NCBI GenBank assembly: GCA_029215795.1
Contig: JARDYH010000002.1
Coordinates: forward strand, 65,945,001 to 66,009,000
DNA: 64,000 bases
DNA from: Anniella stebbinsi
Taxonomy: Eukaryota > Chordata > Lepidosauria > Squamata > Anniellidae
Reading direction: 5' to 3'
Shown here piece after piece: positions 26,401 to 33,589 of this stretch. Each line of letters begins with the position of its first letter. Position 1 is the stretch's first letter. The notes under the pieces were generated by a model. That model searched no databases, was not told the origin of the DNA, and worked only from the letters and a program-made list of their open reading frames with translations. The translations under genes and the position numbers were made by a program.

Positions 26401-29089
26401 GTCTTTAATATTGAATAGTAATTCTACATGCCTGACATCAGAATACTGAGAGGTTAAATTATCTTCTGAATTCAGTCATGATTCAAACTGCTTCATCTTG
26501 TGAGCTCCTTGTGTGTAAGCATGCTCCCACTTCCTGCTACAGCTTGCATGTTTTTGAAAAGCCTTCCATGATGGCTTTTGTGATGGAAGTTTGTATGGCC
26601 CATCTAACATGCTCTATGACCATATGGCTTAATCCATCGTTATTTTACTAGTGGAATTCTATTTATTTGGAATGTCTTGTAGAACAGACATACTTCAATC
26701 ATTAGGTGTTAAAGGTTTGATTAATAAGTTGAAGGCAGAGTTGAGGAACCACTAATACATCGTAAGACTTAAAGTATAAGATGTTTACCGCTAGTTTACT
26801 AGAATATTTCCATACATATATGCTTAATGTAATATATATCTGAAAGTTAAGTTTTAAATTCTCAATATTCCTTAATTTGGGGGCAAATTATTTATGCCCA
26901 TCTTAGTATTGCTTGCTTTACCGTTAGTCATTTTAACCACTGTCAGTGAAATAGTGCTTAGCATATTTTGCACTGCAGCTTTGTTATTGCTCACTGATGC
27001 CTTTTCTAGAGCTCTTTGAAGCAGGGTACTGTTTTATTTTCTCTCTCTAGAAATGTAATAGATATTTCTGAAGTTTTGCTATGTACTGTTTGGTTTTATA
27101 TGGAAGCAATTGGAGCTTATTCCTGAGCTTCAATTAGTGCCTTAAAAAAAAAACCCGTCACACTTCATTTCTAATGTCTGTTAAACGCACATCCTCTGTC
27201 TGTAGCCAAGTGTATTAGGTAAAAAAGCGTGATAGACTGCAAGTGTCTCCCAGCCTGTACAAATGCAATAGAAGTGACAGTTCTGGGCATGTACACCAAT
27301 TTCAGTTATGGATGAAGTACTGTGTTAATTTTGTACAACTCATCCTAATCTTCAAGAATTAAAAACAAACGGTATTATGGGAGGGGCCATAGGTCAGTGG
27401 TAGAGCACATGCTTTGTATGCAAAAGGTCCCTGGTTCAATCTCTGGCACCTCCAGATAGGGCTAGGAAAGAATCCTGCGTTAAACCCGGGAAAGCTGCTG
27501 ACAATCACTGTCAGCAACGCTGGGCTAGATAGACCAACAGTCCTACTCAATATAAGAGACCTTCCTATGTTACAAGTACCACATATGGAAATCTTCAAAC
27601 TTGACTGAATTGCAAAGGATCCATTTAGGAGTGTAAAATGTTGTAACATTAATAACTATATTAAACTTCATTCAAAATGTTCATGCATATCAGAAATCCT
27701 TAAATCTTTTAAAGGTAGATCAGCATTATTATCCCTGGTGTGGGGGTGTGACTGAGAGATAGCAGCTAAGGTGATCTAGTGAGTTCATGGCAGAGGTGGT
27801 GCTTTGAATTGAGGCGTTTCTTAATTCACTTTTAGTACTGGTTACTATACTAAACTTGTGCTTATTTCTGGAAATAAGTAGGAAATATGTGCTTAAACAT
27901 CAGGCTCCTCTGATCAAATATCAAACTTCTCTTTGATCTAAAGCACAGCAAACTGAACCAAATGTGTACTGCTGTGGGCTTTAGAATGTTTCATATTTAA
28001 TTTGTCTTCATGTTTTTCTCTTTCAGTGGGAAACAAAAGTTCAACAGGGAGAAAGGGATTTTGAGCAAATCTCCAAAACAATACGCAAAGAAGTAGGAAG
28101 ATTTGAGGCATGTATATAAGTATTTAATAAACAATTTTTAATAAACAGAAAATGACACTTGATAAAAATTTTTGGCCAACTTGTTCCAGTGTGTGAATAC
28201 TTCAAACTAATCCTTTTTTTCTTTTCTTTTTTTACTAATAGAAAGAACGTGTGAGAGACTTCAAAACTGTTATAATCAAGTATTTGGAATCATTAGTGCA
28301 AACACAACAGCAGGTAAGCTTAATTTCAGGTGTTCATTAGTAATATGGGAGTTTCATTCGTAATGCAAGAAACATGTTAAATGCCTAATTTAAGAGAATT
28401 TGGAGATAGTTTCTGTGTTTGTGTGCAAAGTGTGTACAACTCTGCCCAAAAGCAATCCTATTACTGCACAGCAGGCTTCCCTTCAACTCTGTCACTACTA
28501 GTCTTTCTTACATCATTGATAAAGACTACTATTTCAATAGGGAGCTCGCAAAGAACAGAAGTAGGCTCTATATCTATGTAAGTTAGTTTGGGGAAACATA
28601 GAGAACATTGTACTTGATTCATTTTTATAACTTTACACAAACATTTTCTCTACCTCTGGAGAAAAAATAATAAAGCTGTTCATATGATGTTTTAAGGGAG
28701 AGTCATTGTTTTTCAAAGCAAGTTCCATGTACGTTTTCCTAATTATGCCACGAAATAGCAAAGTAGTACAAGTAACAGATAGACCTGGGTCATTTTATGG
28801 CTTATTTATACAATAGTTCTTCCTTAACTCATTTTCCTGAAGAGAGGAAGGAAGTGACCTAGTTTAGACATTCATTAATACATTCTCTGCAAATAAGGAG
28901 TGCAGACTTCCAAAGATGACTGTAATTTCTAAATATTTTTCTACTATTGAAAGATTCAGGAAAGTATCTGCTAATGATAGATTTTTTAGATTTTATTTAA
29001 ATGAAATGCTACTTACTACTTTCTCTTTTTTCCCCAAGCTCTTAAAATACTGGGAGGCATTCCTACCTGAAGCCAAAGCCATTGCCTAG
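1..29089 (+). CDS. SNX2: SNX2, sorting nexin-2 (15 coding exons, 5' end cut by window)
   Basis: This gene encodes the SNX-BAR protein SNX2, which pairs with SNX5 or SNX6 on early endosomes, senses PI3P and membrane curvature, and forms tubules for retrograde and recycling transport. The CDS is join(1..97, 4495..4612, 8836..8999, 10854..10920, 11083..11126, 11218..11359, 13054..13132, 18801..18876, 20369..20482, 20708..20801, 24057..24262, 24976..25119, 28027..28107, 28242..28313, 29039..29089). Frame is kept across all 14 junctions. All introns are GT-AG except intron 13, which is GC-AG. Order: acidic N-terminus, PX domain (about 140-269) with RRFSDF and PPAPEK motifs, amphipathic helix (exon 9), BAR coiled coils (about 300-519), C-terminus EAKAIA. 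The total is 519 residues if four residues are missing upstream, the same as I recall for mammalian SNX2. Phrases such as [14 protein letters not shown] and [16 protein letters not shown] separate it from SNX1. No stop or frameshift interrupts it. Confidence 0.97.
1900..2104 (+). repeat. CORE/MIR-like SINE remnant
   Basis: The stretch has a degraded tRNA B-box-like TTCAAGTC, a CTCTCAGCCTCA segment, and a tail reading GGATTAATTAGATAATAGAAG. This follows the order seen in MIR-type CORE SINEs (B box, then CTCAG core, then a GATTAAATGAG-like segment). It is divergent and therefore old. The family name rests on resemblance only. Confidence 0.4.
3988..4068 (-). repeat. Short palindromic MITE copy (same family as 51117-51191)
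   Basis: It contains GAGTAGATGTACTC, then GTTCAATGGCACTTACTCC. These match, in the reverse direction, the GGAGTAAGTCCCATTGAACTC core of the copy at 51117-51191. A second weak copy lies at about 744-798 (ACTCAGTGGGACTTACTTCT). This family is abundant and non-coding. Confidence 0.55.
4495..4612 (+). CDS. SNX2: SNX2 exon 2 (residues 37-76)
   Basis: The acceptor TTTTCAACAG precedes TCAAGC. It encodes a Ser/Pro-rich linker ([17 protein letters not shown]) and a second acidic-DLF motif, [10 protein letters not shown]. The donor is GTAACT at 4613. The last base begins a Glu codon completed in exon 3. This region is disordered in the family and carries adaptor-binding motifs rather than a fold. Confidence 0.95.
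6199..6409 (+). repeat. tRNA-derived CORE/MIR-like SINE, copy 1
   Basis: A pol III A-box-like TAGTGGCTAAAGTGTTGG is followed by a B-box-like GGGTTCTAATCC. A MIR-type core follows (GGGTAACTTTGGGCTAGTCA, then CAGGGTTGTTGTGAGG), and the copy ends in GGGATATAAATGCAATAATAAATAA. It matches the copy at 18211-18452 along its length, with a short internal deletion. The short open frames across it are not genes. Confidence 0.85.
6595..7210 (-). mobile_element. Non-LTR retrotransposon 3' fragment (minus strand)
   Basis: On the minus strand an open stretch (7141 to 6806) encodes a C-terminal segment with [21 protein letters not shown]. This resembles the CxC...H...C zinc-binding segment found after reverse transcriptase in many LINEs. 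The strand ends in a tail of GAT triplets (CATCATCATCATCATC at about 6591-6606 on the + strand) next to TTTATTACGGTC, like a microsatellite-type LINE 3' tail. The LINE family is not certain. Confidence 0.6.
7930..8332. mobile_element. Foldback (MITE-like) element with TTCACATGATTAAA ends
   Basis: The left end reads TTCACATGATTAAACAACC (from about 7930) and the right end, read in reverse complement, gives TTCACATGATTAAATGACCC. Interior segments also pair (CCAGGTTTGGA and GTTGTTTC-type blocks around 8030-8230). There is no protein. A related but degraded element lies at about 51931-52170. Confidence 0.6.
8553..8625 (+). repeat. TTAGTCTTTAAG-type interspersed repeat, fragment
   Basis: The segment TTTGTTAGTCTTTAAGATGC, then CAGAAGACTTTG, then GCTGCAGTAGATTAAGATGG corresponds to other copies at about 49330-49420 and 56715-56770. 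An upstream part (CCATGAAAGTTTATGGCATAA, about 8526) belongs to the same unit, and a similar upstream part precedes the 49 kb copy (about 49158). Confidence 0.6.
8836..8999 (+). CDS. SNX2: SNX2 exon 3 (residues 76-130)
   Basis: The acceptor TTTTCCTATTCAG precedes AAGCC. The exon continues the N-terminal linker with [19 protein letters not shown] and a Thr/Pro-rich run ([14 protein letters not shown]), ending DTSREE. The donor GTATTG at 9000 is weaker than consensus. The segment is low complexity and leads into the PX domain. Confidence 0.95.
9000..10853 (+). other. SNX2 intron 3
   Basis: A 1.85 kb intron. It holds a purine-rich tract (about 10019-10212, GAAAG and GAGA runs) and a T-rich stretch ending in a TAATAATAATAA-type tail near 10795-10820 that may be the 3' end of an old LINE. 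No other gene was found. Confidence 0.75.
10019..10212 (+). repeat. Purine-rich low-complexity tract
   Basis: Almost all A and G on the + strand, with GAAAG, GGAAGG and a closing GAGAGAGAGAGAGAG run. It is a simple-sequence-derived polypurine tract. Confidence 0.85.
10854..10920 (+). CDS. SNX2: SNX2 exon 4 (residues 131-153)
   Basis: The acceptor TTCTTTTTTCTAG precedes ATTGAAG. It encodes [20 protein letters not shown], the first strand of the PX domain, and ends with one base of a Gly codon. The donor is GTGAGT. The segment GDLF gives a third DLF-type motif. From memory the mammalian protein has GDIF here. Confidence 0.95.
11083..11126 (+). CDS. SNX2: SNX2 exon 5 (residues 153-167)
   Basis: A 44-base exon, acceptor TTTCGACAG and donor GTAAGT. 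It encodes [15 protein letters not shown], a PX-domain beta strand. Bases 11098-11121 recur exactly at 12112-12135 in intron 6. Confidence 0.95.
11218..11359 (+). CDS. SNX2: SNX2 exon 6 (PX core, residues 168-215)
   Basis: Acceptor TATTTTTTAG, donor GTAAGA. It holds the phosphoinositide-binding heart of the PX domain: [14 protein letters not shown] with the Arg pair at about 182-183, and the proline loop VPPAPEKS with Lys at about 211. These are the residues that PX proteins use to bind PI3P, so the domain looks functional. Confidence 0.96.
11360..13053 (+). other. SNX2 intron 6
   Basis: A 1.7 kb intron of mostly unique AT-rich sequence. Its one notable content is a 24-base exact copy of part of exon 5 at 12112-12135. 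Confidence 0.8.
12112..12135 (+). pseudogene. Exon-5 fragment duplicated in SNX2 intron 6
   Basis: Twenty-four bases are identical to 11098-11121 and read YMAYRVT in the same frame as exon 5. An ACAGG precedes both sequences at slightly different distances. No usable splice donor follows the copy, so it looks like exonic debris rather than an alternative exon. Confidence 0.6.
13054..13132 (+). CDS. SNX2: SNX2 exon 7 (residues 215-241)
   Basis: Acceptor TTTCTTCAAAG, donor GTAATC. It encodes [17 protein letters not shown] and EKRRAALER, covering the PX loop and helix with basic residues near the membrane face. It ends two bases into an Arg codon. Confidence 0.95.
13300..13990 (-). mobile_element. 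CR1-type LINE, ORF2 fragment (minus strand)
   Basis: On the minus strand, the part near 13990-13840 reads as a [24 protein letters not shown] segment, the stretch between endonuclease and reverse transcriptase in CR1 ORF2. The part at 13625-13302 holds [20 protein letters not shown], the start of the CR1 reverse transcriptase (VVPIFKKG...NYRPVS). Frames are broken. It is a dead copy. Confidence 0.8.
14251..14440 (+). mobile_element. Palindrome plus Penelope-like terminal repeat with hammerhead-like core
   Basis: Arms 14251-14278 and 14307-14332 are inverted copies (GATGTCTGCAG ... CTGCAGACATC). They are followed by CCCCCTGAAGAAGGC ... GGCCGAAACGCG, then an AATAAA-containing tail. The same order (GTCTGCAG palindrome, CCCCCTGA, GGCC, AAAC) occurs at 62075-62290, so this is one repeat family. 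The link to Penelope-like elements rests on the CTGANGA...GAAAC layout. Confidence 0.55.
14850..15450 (-). mobile_element. Possible L1-like LINE debris (minus strand)
   Basis: The minus strand at 15440-15246 reads [20 protein letters not shown], similar in layout to the KMxILPxLxYLFQxLPI segment in the C-terminal half of L1 ORF2. Neighbouring frames are degenerate. This is a weak, motif-level call. Confidence 0.3.
15526..15547 (+). repeat. (CTAT)n microsatellite
   Basis: Five and a half tandem CTAT units. A poly-C run of about 11 lies nearby, near 15628. Confidence 0.9.
15740..15880. repeat. Inverted repeat with about 40-base arms
   Basis: Left arm 15761-15801 and right arm 15832-15872 pair almost fully around TGTAGGGCTGCTTTTT, with a loop of about 30 bases. 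Weaker pairing continues outward by about 20 bases (TCCTGAC...GCAAG). Likely a foldback or MITE-type insertion. Confidence 0.7.
16205..16490. mobile_element. Foldback element (MITE-like), about 285 bp
   Basis: The left half contains ATGTATCACTTCTGGAGCC then AAGCCCCCA. The right half carries the inverse (TGGGGGCTTGCTCCTGGACA then TGATACAT). Outer parts also pair (GCATTG...GTTCC near 16248; GGAACCAGCAATGC near 16450). Overlapping open frames on both strands follow from the palindrome and are not genes. Confidence 0.65.
16735..16814 (+). repeat. LINE/SINE 3' tail ending in (AATA)n
   Basis: GCTTCGGCTATGGGGCGGTA, then TACAAATGAAATAAATAAATAA. An almost identical end occurs at 42865-42935. This GGGCGGTATATAAAT plus AATA tail is common at 3' ends of squamate retroelements. 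Confidence 0.65.
18211..18452 (+). repeat. tRNA-derived CORE/MIR-like SINE, copy 2
   Basis: A fuller copy of the element at 6199-6409: GTAGTGGCTAAAGTGTTGGA (A box), GGATTTAGTCCCC (B box), GGGTGACTTTTGGCCAGTCA and ACCTACCTCACAGGGTTG (core), then GGGATATAAATTCAATAATA. The two copies differ enough to be independent insertions. Confidence 0.88.
18801..18876 (+). CDS. SNX2: SNX2 exon 8 (residues 241-266)
   Basis: The acceptor AAACCATAG precedes GTATC. It encodes [20 protein letters not shown] and LESSE, the end of the PX domain. The donor GTATTT is weak, like that of exon 3. Confidence 0.95.
18877..20368 (+). other. SNX2 intron 8
   Basis: A 1.5 kb intron. I see no recognised repeat or gene in it. 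A short open frame on the minus strand (19837-19412) has no recognisable motif. Confidence 0.7.
20369..20482 (+). CDS. SNX2: SNX2 exon 9 (amphipathic helix, residues 267-304)
   Basis: Acceptor TCAATTCCAG, donor GTAAGA. It encodes [20 protein letters not shown] and a continuing helix with KAADAVNKM. This is the amphipathic helix of SNX-BAR proteins, which inserts into the bilayer next to the BAR domain and is needed for tubulation in the family. It is 38 whole codons. Confidence 0.95.
20708..20801 (+). CDS. SNX2: SNX2 exon 10 (BAR helix 1, residues 305-336)
   Basis: Acceptor CTTCCTGCCAG, donor GTAGAT. It encodes [20 protein letters not shown], then [11 protein letters not shown]. It starts the first BAR helix with a coiled-coil-like pattern. 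The last base opens a Glu codon. Confidence 0.95.
21546..21589 (+). repeat. (TTA)n microsatellite
   Basis: About 14 tandem TTA units. Confidence 0.95.
21980..22115. mobile_element. Palindromic hAT-like MITE
   Basis: Both ends begin AGAGGT then AACTTGTGG[T/C]CCTCCAGATG when the right end is read in reverse complement. The middle contains CCTACAATTCCTATCATCC and its inverse. A relative lies at 31301-31449. The superfamily is inferred from end sequence style. Confidence 0.7.
23392..23423 (+). repeat. (CAA)n microsatellite
   Basis: About ten tandem CAA units. Confidence 0.95.
24057..24262 (+). CDS. SNX2: SNX2 exon 11 (BAR, residues 336-404)
   Basis: Acceptor TCTGTTTCAG, donor GTAAGA. It is the largest coding exon (206 bases): [20 protein letters not shown], then the helix [20 protein letters not shown] and [14 protein letters not shown]. 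It forms the middle of the BAR dimer surface used for pairing with SNX5/SNX6 in the family. Confidence 0.96.
24263..24975 (+). other. SNX2 intron 11
   Basis: A 0.7 kb AT-rich intron. No repeat or gene was recognised. Confidence 0.8.
24976..25119 (+). CDS. SNX2: SNX2 exon 12 (BAR, residues 405-452)
   Basis: The acceptor ATTGCTTACAG precedes GGTGTG; donor GTAAAG. It encodes [20 protein letters not shown] and a lysine-rich helix ([20 protein letters not shown]). It is 48 whole codons and forms the basic concave face of the BAR domain. Confidence 0.96.
25120..28026 (+). other. SNX2 intron 12
   Basis: A 2.9 kb intron of mostly unique AT-rich DNA, with one tRNA-derived SINE at 27379-27573. Confidence 0.8.
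27379..27573 (+). repeat. tRNA-derived SINE, family B, copy 1
   Basis: An A-box-like TAGGTCAGTGGTAGAGCACATG and B-box-like GGTTCAATCTC are followed by GCTGCTGACAATCACTGTCA, then GCTGGGCTAGATAGACCAAC, and the copy ends CCTTCCTATGTTAC. Copies also occur at 47005-47156 (+) and 57340-57528 (-). The tRNA-like head is no longer a tRNA gene. Confidence 0.85.
28027..28107 (+). CDS. SNX2: SNX2 exon 13 (BAR, residues 453-479), GC donor
   Basis: Acceptor TTTTCTCTTTCAG. It encodes [20 protein letters not shown], then KEVGRFE, 27 whole codons. The following intron begins GCATGT instead of GT. Using the GT four bases later would give a stop at once, so a GC-AG intron is the only reading that keeps the protein. 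Confidence 0.94.
28242..28313 (+). CDS. SNX2: SNX2 exon 14 (BAR, residues 480-503)
   Basis: The acceptor TTTACTAATAG precedes AAAGAA; donor GTAAGC. It encodes [20 protein letters not shown] then TQQQ, 24 whole codons in the last BAR helix. Confidence 0.95.
28314..29038 (+). other. SNX2 intron 14
   Basis: A 0.7 kb intron. No repeat or gene was recognised. Confidence 0.8.
29039..29089 (+). CDS. SNX2: SNX2 exon 15, coding part (residues 504-519 and stop)
   Basis: The acceptor TTTTTTCCCCAAG precedes CTCTTA. It encodes [16 protein letters not shown] followed by TAG. The length and C-terminus agree with a complete SNX-BAR protein. Confidence 0.96.
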   Translation, partial: LLKYWEAFLPEAKAIA

Positions 29090-29177
29090 AAAGAAGACAC
29101 TTTCAAATGTGAAGACCCCTTGGATGTTTGTCTCAATTGAGCTCAGTTCCACAGTGAAATCACTTTAAAATCATCCA

Positions 29178-29183
29178 AATAAA
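29178..29183 (+). terminator. SNX2: Proximal poly(A) signal AATAAA
   Basis: Lies 89 bases after the stop, in CCAAATAAACC. It is probably a minor early site; no strong GT-rich block follows. Confidence 0.5.
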
Positions 29184-29473
29184 CCACTATATATTTTATG
29201 AATTTAACATGTGGCTTTTTATATACTACAGCATTTTATTAACAGCTGCATGTCCTGACCCTCTTTGAAGTGGACTGTGGCATGACATTCTGCAATACTT
29301 GCTGAATTGAACACTGTGTCTTAATACTTGCACTAAAATGTGCGATGCAAGGCCAGAAAGTTATTTTTGTTCTTTACAATATGTTCTGTCTACTTGATCT
29401 TTATGAAACAGATTGCATTTATTAATGTTCACATACACATTCCTGTACATAATCAAGATTTTGTGATTACAGT

Positions 29474-29479
29474 AATAAA
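29474..29479 (+). terminator. SNX2: Distal poly(A) signal AATAAA
   Basis: AGTAATAAAGGG about 385 bases after the stop, followed by a T/G-rich stretch (CTTTGTTCTTC) near 29510. It is the likelier main end of the SNX2 transcript. Confidence 0.65.
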
Positions 29480-29505
29480 GGGATGTACCTTGTGAAACAT
29501 TATCA

Positions 29506-32500
29506 TTAGCTTTGTTCTTCATTTCATAGATCATTATAAGCAGGATTTGTAGTACTCAGTAGTTCTATCAGTTGTATAGATAAAGGCTGGGCAAATTTCA
29601 TGCAGTTTTACTAATAGCGCATGCTGGTTAACATGGTTCAACTTTTAAAAACGAAATAAATTATGCGGTTCTCAAAGTTAAACCACTGCACATTTAGGAA
29701 TGTGGCCATAACAAAGAAACTTTTAACACTGAACCATGGAACTGTTACAGATTCCAAATTCTGCAAAACAAATTGATTGTATCCAATTAATGTAACTATT
29801 GACAGAATGCTCTCTGAGCCAGCAGAGGCTTCCATCAGCCGAACAGGGAGGGAAGTGATTTTTAGCAATAATCCTTGTTCTTGCAGGTCCTCAGATTGGG
29901 GGTAAGAAGCAGAAAAAAGTGGCCAAAAATGGCCTCCCTTCTTATTCAGTGTACAAAAGTGTATTCGGGTATCCGTAATCTGTGGATAGGAAACATGCAA
30001 GGAGAGGGAGCATGCTAGCCCCACCCACTCAGTCATCTCTTTTATTGCTCTTTACGCATGGATTTTCCAGCATTCTGCATCATATGGAAAAACCTCCATA
30101 AATAGAGGAGGCTGTCTCTTCACAAATTCTCCCTCCATGTGTAGGGTAGCAGGGCTAACACGCTCTGTCCTTAAATGTTTACTATCCACAGATTAGGTAT
30201 GTCTAAATAGGGCTAAAGTTCTCTGCTGGATTAAAAAGCATTCCATTAGTGAAGTGACTTTAGGGTAAATCCTATATACATTTTGAGGATGTTCTACATT
30301 CAATGGAAAACAATATTCACTTTTATTTTAAAGAAGGTTAATTTCTTCCATTCCTCAAAGATATCAAAATTCCACTCATGGGATACTCTTGTTGGCTGAA
30401 AAGGAGGAGACAATTTTTGCCAATTCCACTTTTCCTATGCCTTCCAAAGAATCTTTGTGGGTGGGTGGGGTGTTCCAAGTGACCATGGGGCATGACCCTG
30501 AGGGCTGCAGGGTCAATCAGTGAAAATCACCTCTGGTCTTCCTTTTGTCAGCAGGAGCTTCTTTTGGATCTGTCTTTTCTGTTCACAGAAAATAATCTCA
30601 ATGTGGGAGACAAAACATTGGTCTTGAGGGCAATTTCCAGACTATTCTCAGTCAGATTTCCCTGCAGTGCTGTGACTACATAAGGAAATGTAGTGTGATT
30701 TGAGCTGTGCACAGACAGTTCTGCATCTTCAGCTGTGTTATTTCCCCATGCTGCAGTCATATGAACAGATGTTTCACTATTGATGTTCATACTAATGCTT
30801 CCCTGTTTGGACAGAAAACAGGACATCTGAATGACTCTTTAGTGGGATTCCTGGAACAAGACTGTAGGGTGTTCTAGTGATATGTCATTTGGGTGACTTT
30901 GCTTGCTTTTCCTGTAAAAGGTAGAATATATCCAAGCTTGTATAGCGAAAACTGTTAAAATAACTATCTGGTGTTACAATTTCACAGCTGTTTGTTTCTA
31001 GATTTATCGCCCAGTAGCAATAAGTCTGCATGATTTAATATTGCAATAGTATTTACTTCTATGATATGCATTACAAAACACACTTTTAGAAGCTAGGAAT
31101 GTGTTGCACTTAATGCTCACAACTTTGCTGGTAGAAAAGGTATCTAACAGCATGCTGAGAGCAACATTGGAAAACATATTTTGGATTGGAGTGTTTGGCA
31201 GCTATGCCATTCATGTGGATATGGATGCATTTGATCACTAAGAGTTATGTTTGTTACATTTCTTGTCTGGAAATACCCATTTCTTTGATGCCAAAGTGAT
31301 CTACACCAACCTTCTCCAATCAGATACCTGTCGGATGTTTTGGATTTAAACTCCCATCAGTCCCAGCCGGCATGGATAATGATCAGGAATGCTGGGAGTT
31401 GTAGTCTAAAATATCTGGAGGGCAATAGTCAGGAAAAGGTTGCTACGCTAGGGAGCTGTTTAGTTATCTCAAAACCTACTCCTATTGGAAAGATTAAATA
31501 TATTGCAACACGATGCTCTTGAGATTTTCCTAGCTGCATTTTTGGCAATGTTTATGGATAATCTATACCAAAGTAATCTATACCAAGATGTATGTTTGCT
31601 TTTTAAATACCATTTCCTGAAGATTTGCCGTGGTGCCAAGTAGAAATTCACCAGGTTTTAGTTTGAATTCTGGTTTTCTGTAGTAGCGCTATGTCAATTT
31701 CAATATTCACCTTTTCCAGCTCTGATATCTGGCAGCACCAATACATGTTAGGAACATATTTGGAGGAGAGAGTTACTGATGAATTTATAAGCATGCTCTT
31801 CCCCTTCCCGCAGTAATGGGGGAAAAGTGGTGGTTGCCCTGGCACATAAAGAATGGACAAAAGTATACTTCAGCTATGTGTTGGGTGAGCAGGACCAACA
31901 TTTTAGAATTAAATTGCATTAATGCTGTAAAAGGAGTGATAGCTTCTGTATTCCATATTGAAAAATAGTATAACATAATTCTAAGCTTTATTTTTAGTTT
32001 TAAATCACGAACATGTTGTAGATAGAACTATTTTCTACAACTAGTAAATTACTTATCTACTGATGGAGTATATATGTTCCACTTGAAAATCTAACCTGGA
32101 AAACACTATCCAGTAGCATGCTTTGAATTCTGGAGGAGTACCTTAGACTTGTAGCAAAAAAGAATCAAGGGTACTGTTGCACTTTGCAATAGAATTGTTA
32201 GTTTAAATTGCTATACATTTGAGGATGTTGAGATTTCTCCACCCAGTAAGAAAGTTTCTTTAATTTAAAAAAATGTGTATTTCTTCCAGTAGCTATTCAT
32301 AGCCAAATTGACCATAAAATAACATGGTACTTCTAATGGGGCTTACCTTATCTATGAACAAACCACTATCCAGTGACTGAAATATAGTTTGTACTAGTCA
32401 ATAGTACACCTTGCTTGTGCTTCAATAATAATTCTCTAATATGGTGGTGCAAGCAGCGTAGGCTTCAGGGAGAAAAGTGGGATGGTGGAAGAAATCAACA

Positions 32501-33049
32501 AGTTGTTGGTTCCCAAAACACTATTCCAGGAGCACCCAAGTGTAGATGGTAATGCTGGCCTATGAGCAAAAATCTGAAATGCACAGTGGGATCAACTAAA
32601 ATATCAAGGCAGTGAACAATCTTTTGAGTCCTCCAGCAATGCTCTTCGGTCAAGCTGGATGTTAAGCAACGCAAATCGGAAGGCGGAAGTGAAAAATCTG
32701 GGCAAGATGAAAAAGCCCTGCGGTCCTCTGTAAATAGCTGGGAGTGGAAGCTAAAATATGTTTTGCATCTAGCTGTCTATGTATAACACCAACTGCACCT
32801 CTTGTTATATCCTGTAGATCGCTGGATTTTTCCATCGTGACCAGCTTTCTTCCCCTCTTCCCCCCCTCTCAGTATTTATTGCTTAAGAAGAGTGAAGAAC
32901 TGGGCCTCACGGACTATTCCGTGACAATTTGAAGCCTTTGTCCTCCTGTGTAAGCCTGGAAGTTGCAAATAAAGTGAGCTAGCAACAGCAGCGTTGTAAC
33001 ATGACCAAGAAGCACCATGGCTGCTCCTGTTTTTAGCTGGTCCCGAAAG
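29506..33049. other. SNX2-SNX24 intergenic region
   Basis: About 3.5 kb. It holds one hAT-like palindromic MITE (31301-31449), some CT-rich low-level repeat (about 29790-29990 and 30400-30560), and otherwise unique sequence. Minus-strand open frames such as 30036-29638 have no recognisable motif. Confidence 0.75.
31301..31449. mobile_element. Palindromic hAT-like MITE, copy 2
   Basis: The left end ACCAACCTTCTCC and the right end in reverse complement (AGCAACCTTTTCC) match. Interior GATGTTTTGGA, AACTCCCATCAG and their inverses (CTGGGAGTTGTAG, AAAATATCTGGAGGGC) give the same plan as 21980-22115. Confidence 0.65.
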
Positions 33050-33589
33050 AGGCGTTAGGCTGCCGTTGCTTTTGACTCAACGCCGCAGCATGCAATTTGT
33101 GTGCCCTGAGGCGGCGGCGCTCCGCGTAGCAACGATAATAGATTCGCGCAAGGCGTCGCCACGGCGCCTCCCGAAAGGTGACGCTCCCCCTCGCCCTCAT
33201 TATCACTCCGGGACAGAAGGCGAGCAGGGGGTGGGGTGGGGGGAAGCCCTCGGCGCGGTCGGGCGCCCTCCCCTTCTCTGCGGCAACGGCTGGGCCCCGC
33301 TCCCTTTCCCAGGCCATCTTGCACCAGGAATCACGTGAAAAACAGCGGCAGCGAGGCGCTCGTTCCCATAGAGATAGGAAAAGGTTGTCCCTGCCAGTCA
33401 CGTGAATTGCACTTGCCGATGGCTCCTTCCGCCAGGCTGGACGCCACTCGGGGGCCGTAGAGTATTCCCCCCCCCACGTCTCCACTCCCGGCCCGCGCAC
33501 GTACGCCGCCTCTCCTTCAATTCCCCCCTCCCGCCCCACTTCGCTGTGGTGCTTGCGAGCAGCATCTGCGCTCGCGCACCGACCGTACC
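33050..33589 (+). promoter_or_regulatory. SNX24: CpG island, SNX24 promoter and 5' UTR
   Basis: Sharply GC- and CpG-rich compared with the AT-rich surroundings, and ends at the SNX24 start codon. It contains two TCACGTGA E-boxes (33331-33338 and 33398-33405), GCCATCTT (33313-33320, a reverse YY1-type AAGATGGC), and several GC boxes such as GGGGTGGGGGG near 33233. No TATA box was seen, so a dispersed CpG-island promoter is likely. The long open frames on both strands here come from the absence of stops in GC-rich DNA and are not taken as genes. Confidence 0.8.

Larger units (their letters stand above)
29090..29505 (+). other. SNX2: SNX2 3' UTR
   Basis: AT-rich and repeat-free sequence after the stop, containing two AATAAA hexamers. 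The downstream boundary is estimated from the second signal. Confidence 0.75.

Noticed and set aside
27379..27573. A tRNA gene, suggested by A- and B-box-like sequences
   Set aside because: The head cannot form a full cloverleaf as read, and the same unit occurs three times with a SINE body. It is a tRNA-derived SINE.
29638..30036. 132-codon minus-strand open frame downstream of SNX2
   Set aside because: No motif, no splice or promoter context, and it overlaps repeat-like CT-rich sequence.
33033..33539. Long minus-strand open frame (168 codons) over the SNX24 CpG island
   Set aside because: GC-rich DNA has few stops. Several other frames on both strands are also open here, and no domain or conserved-looking protein is visible.
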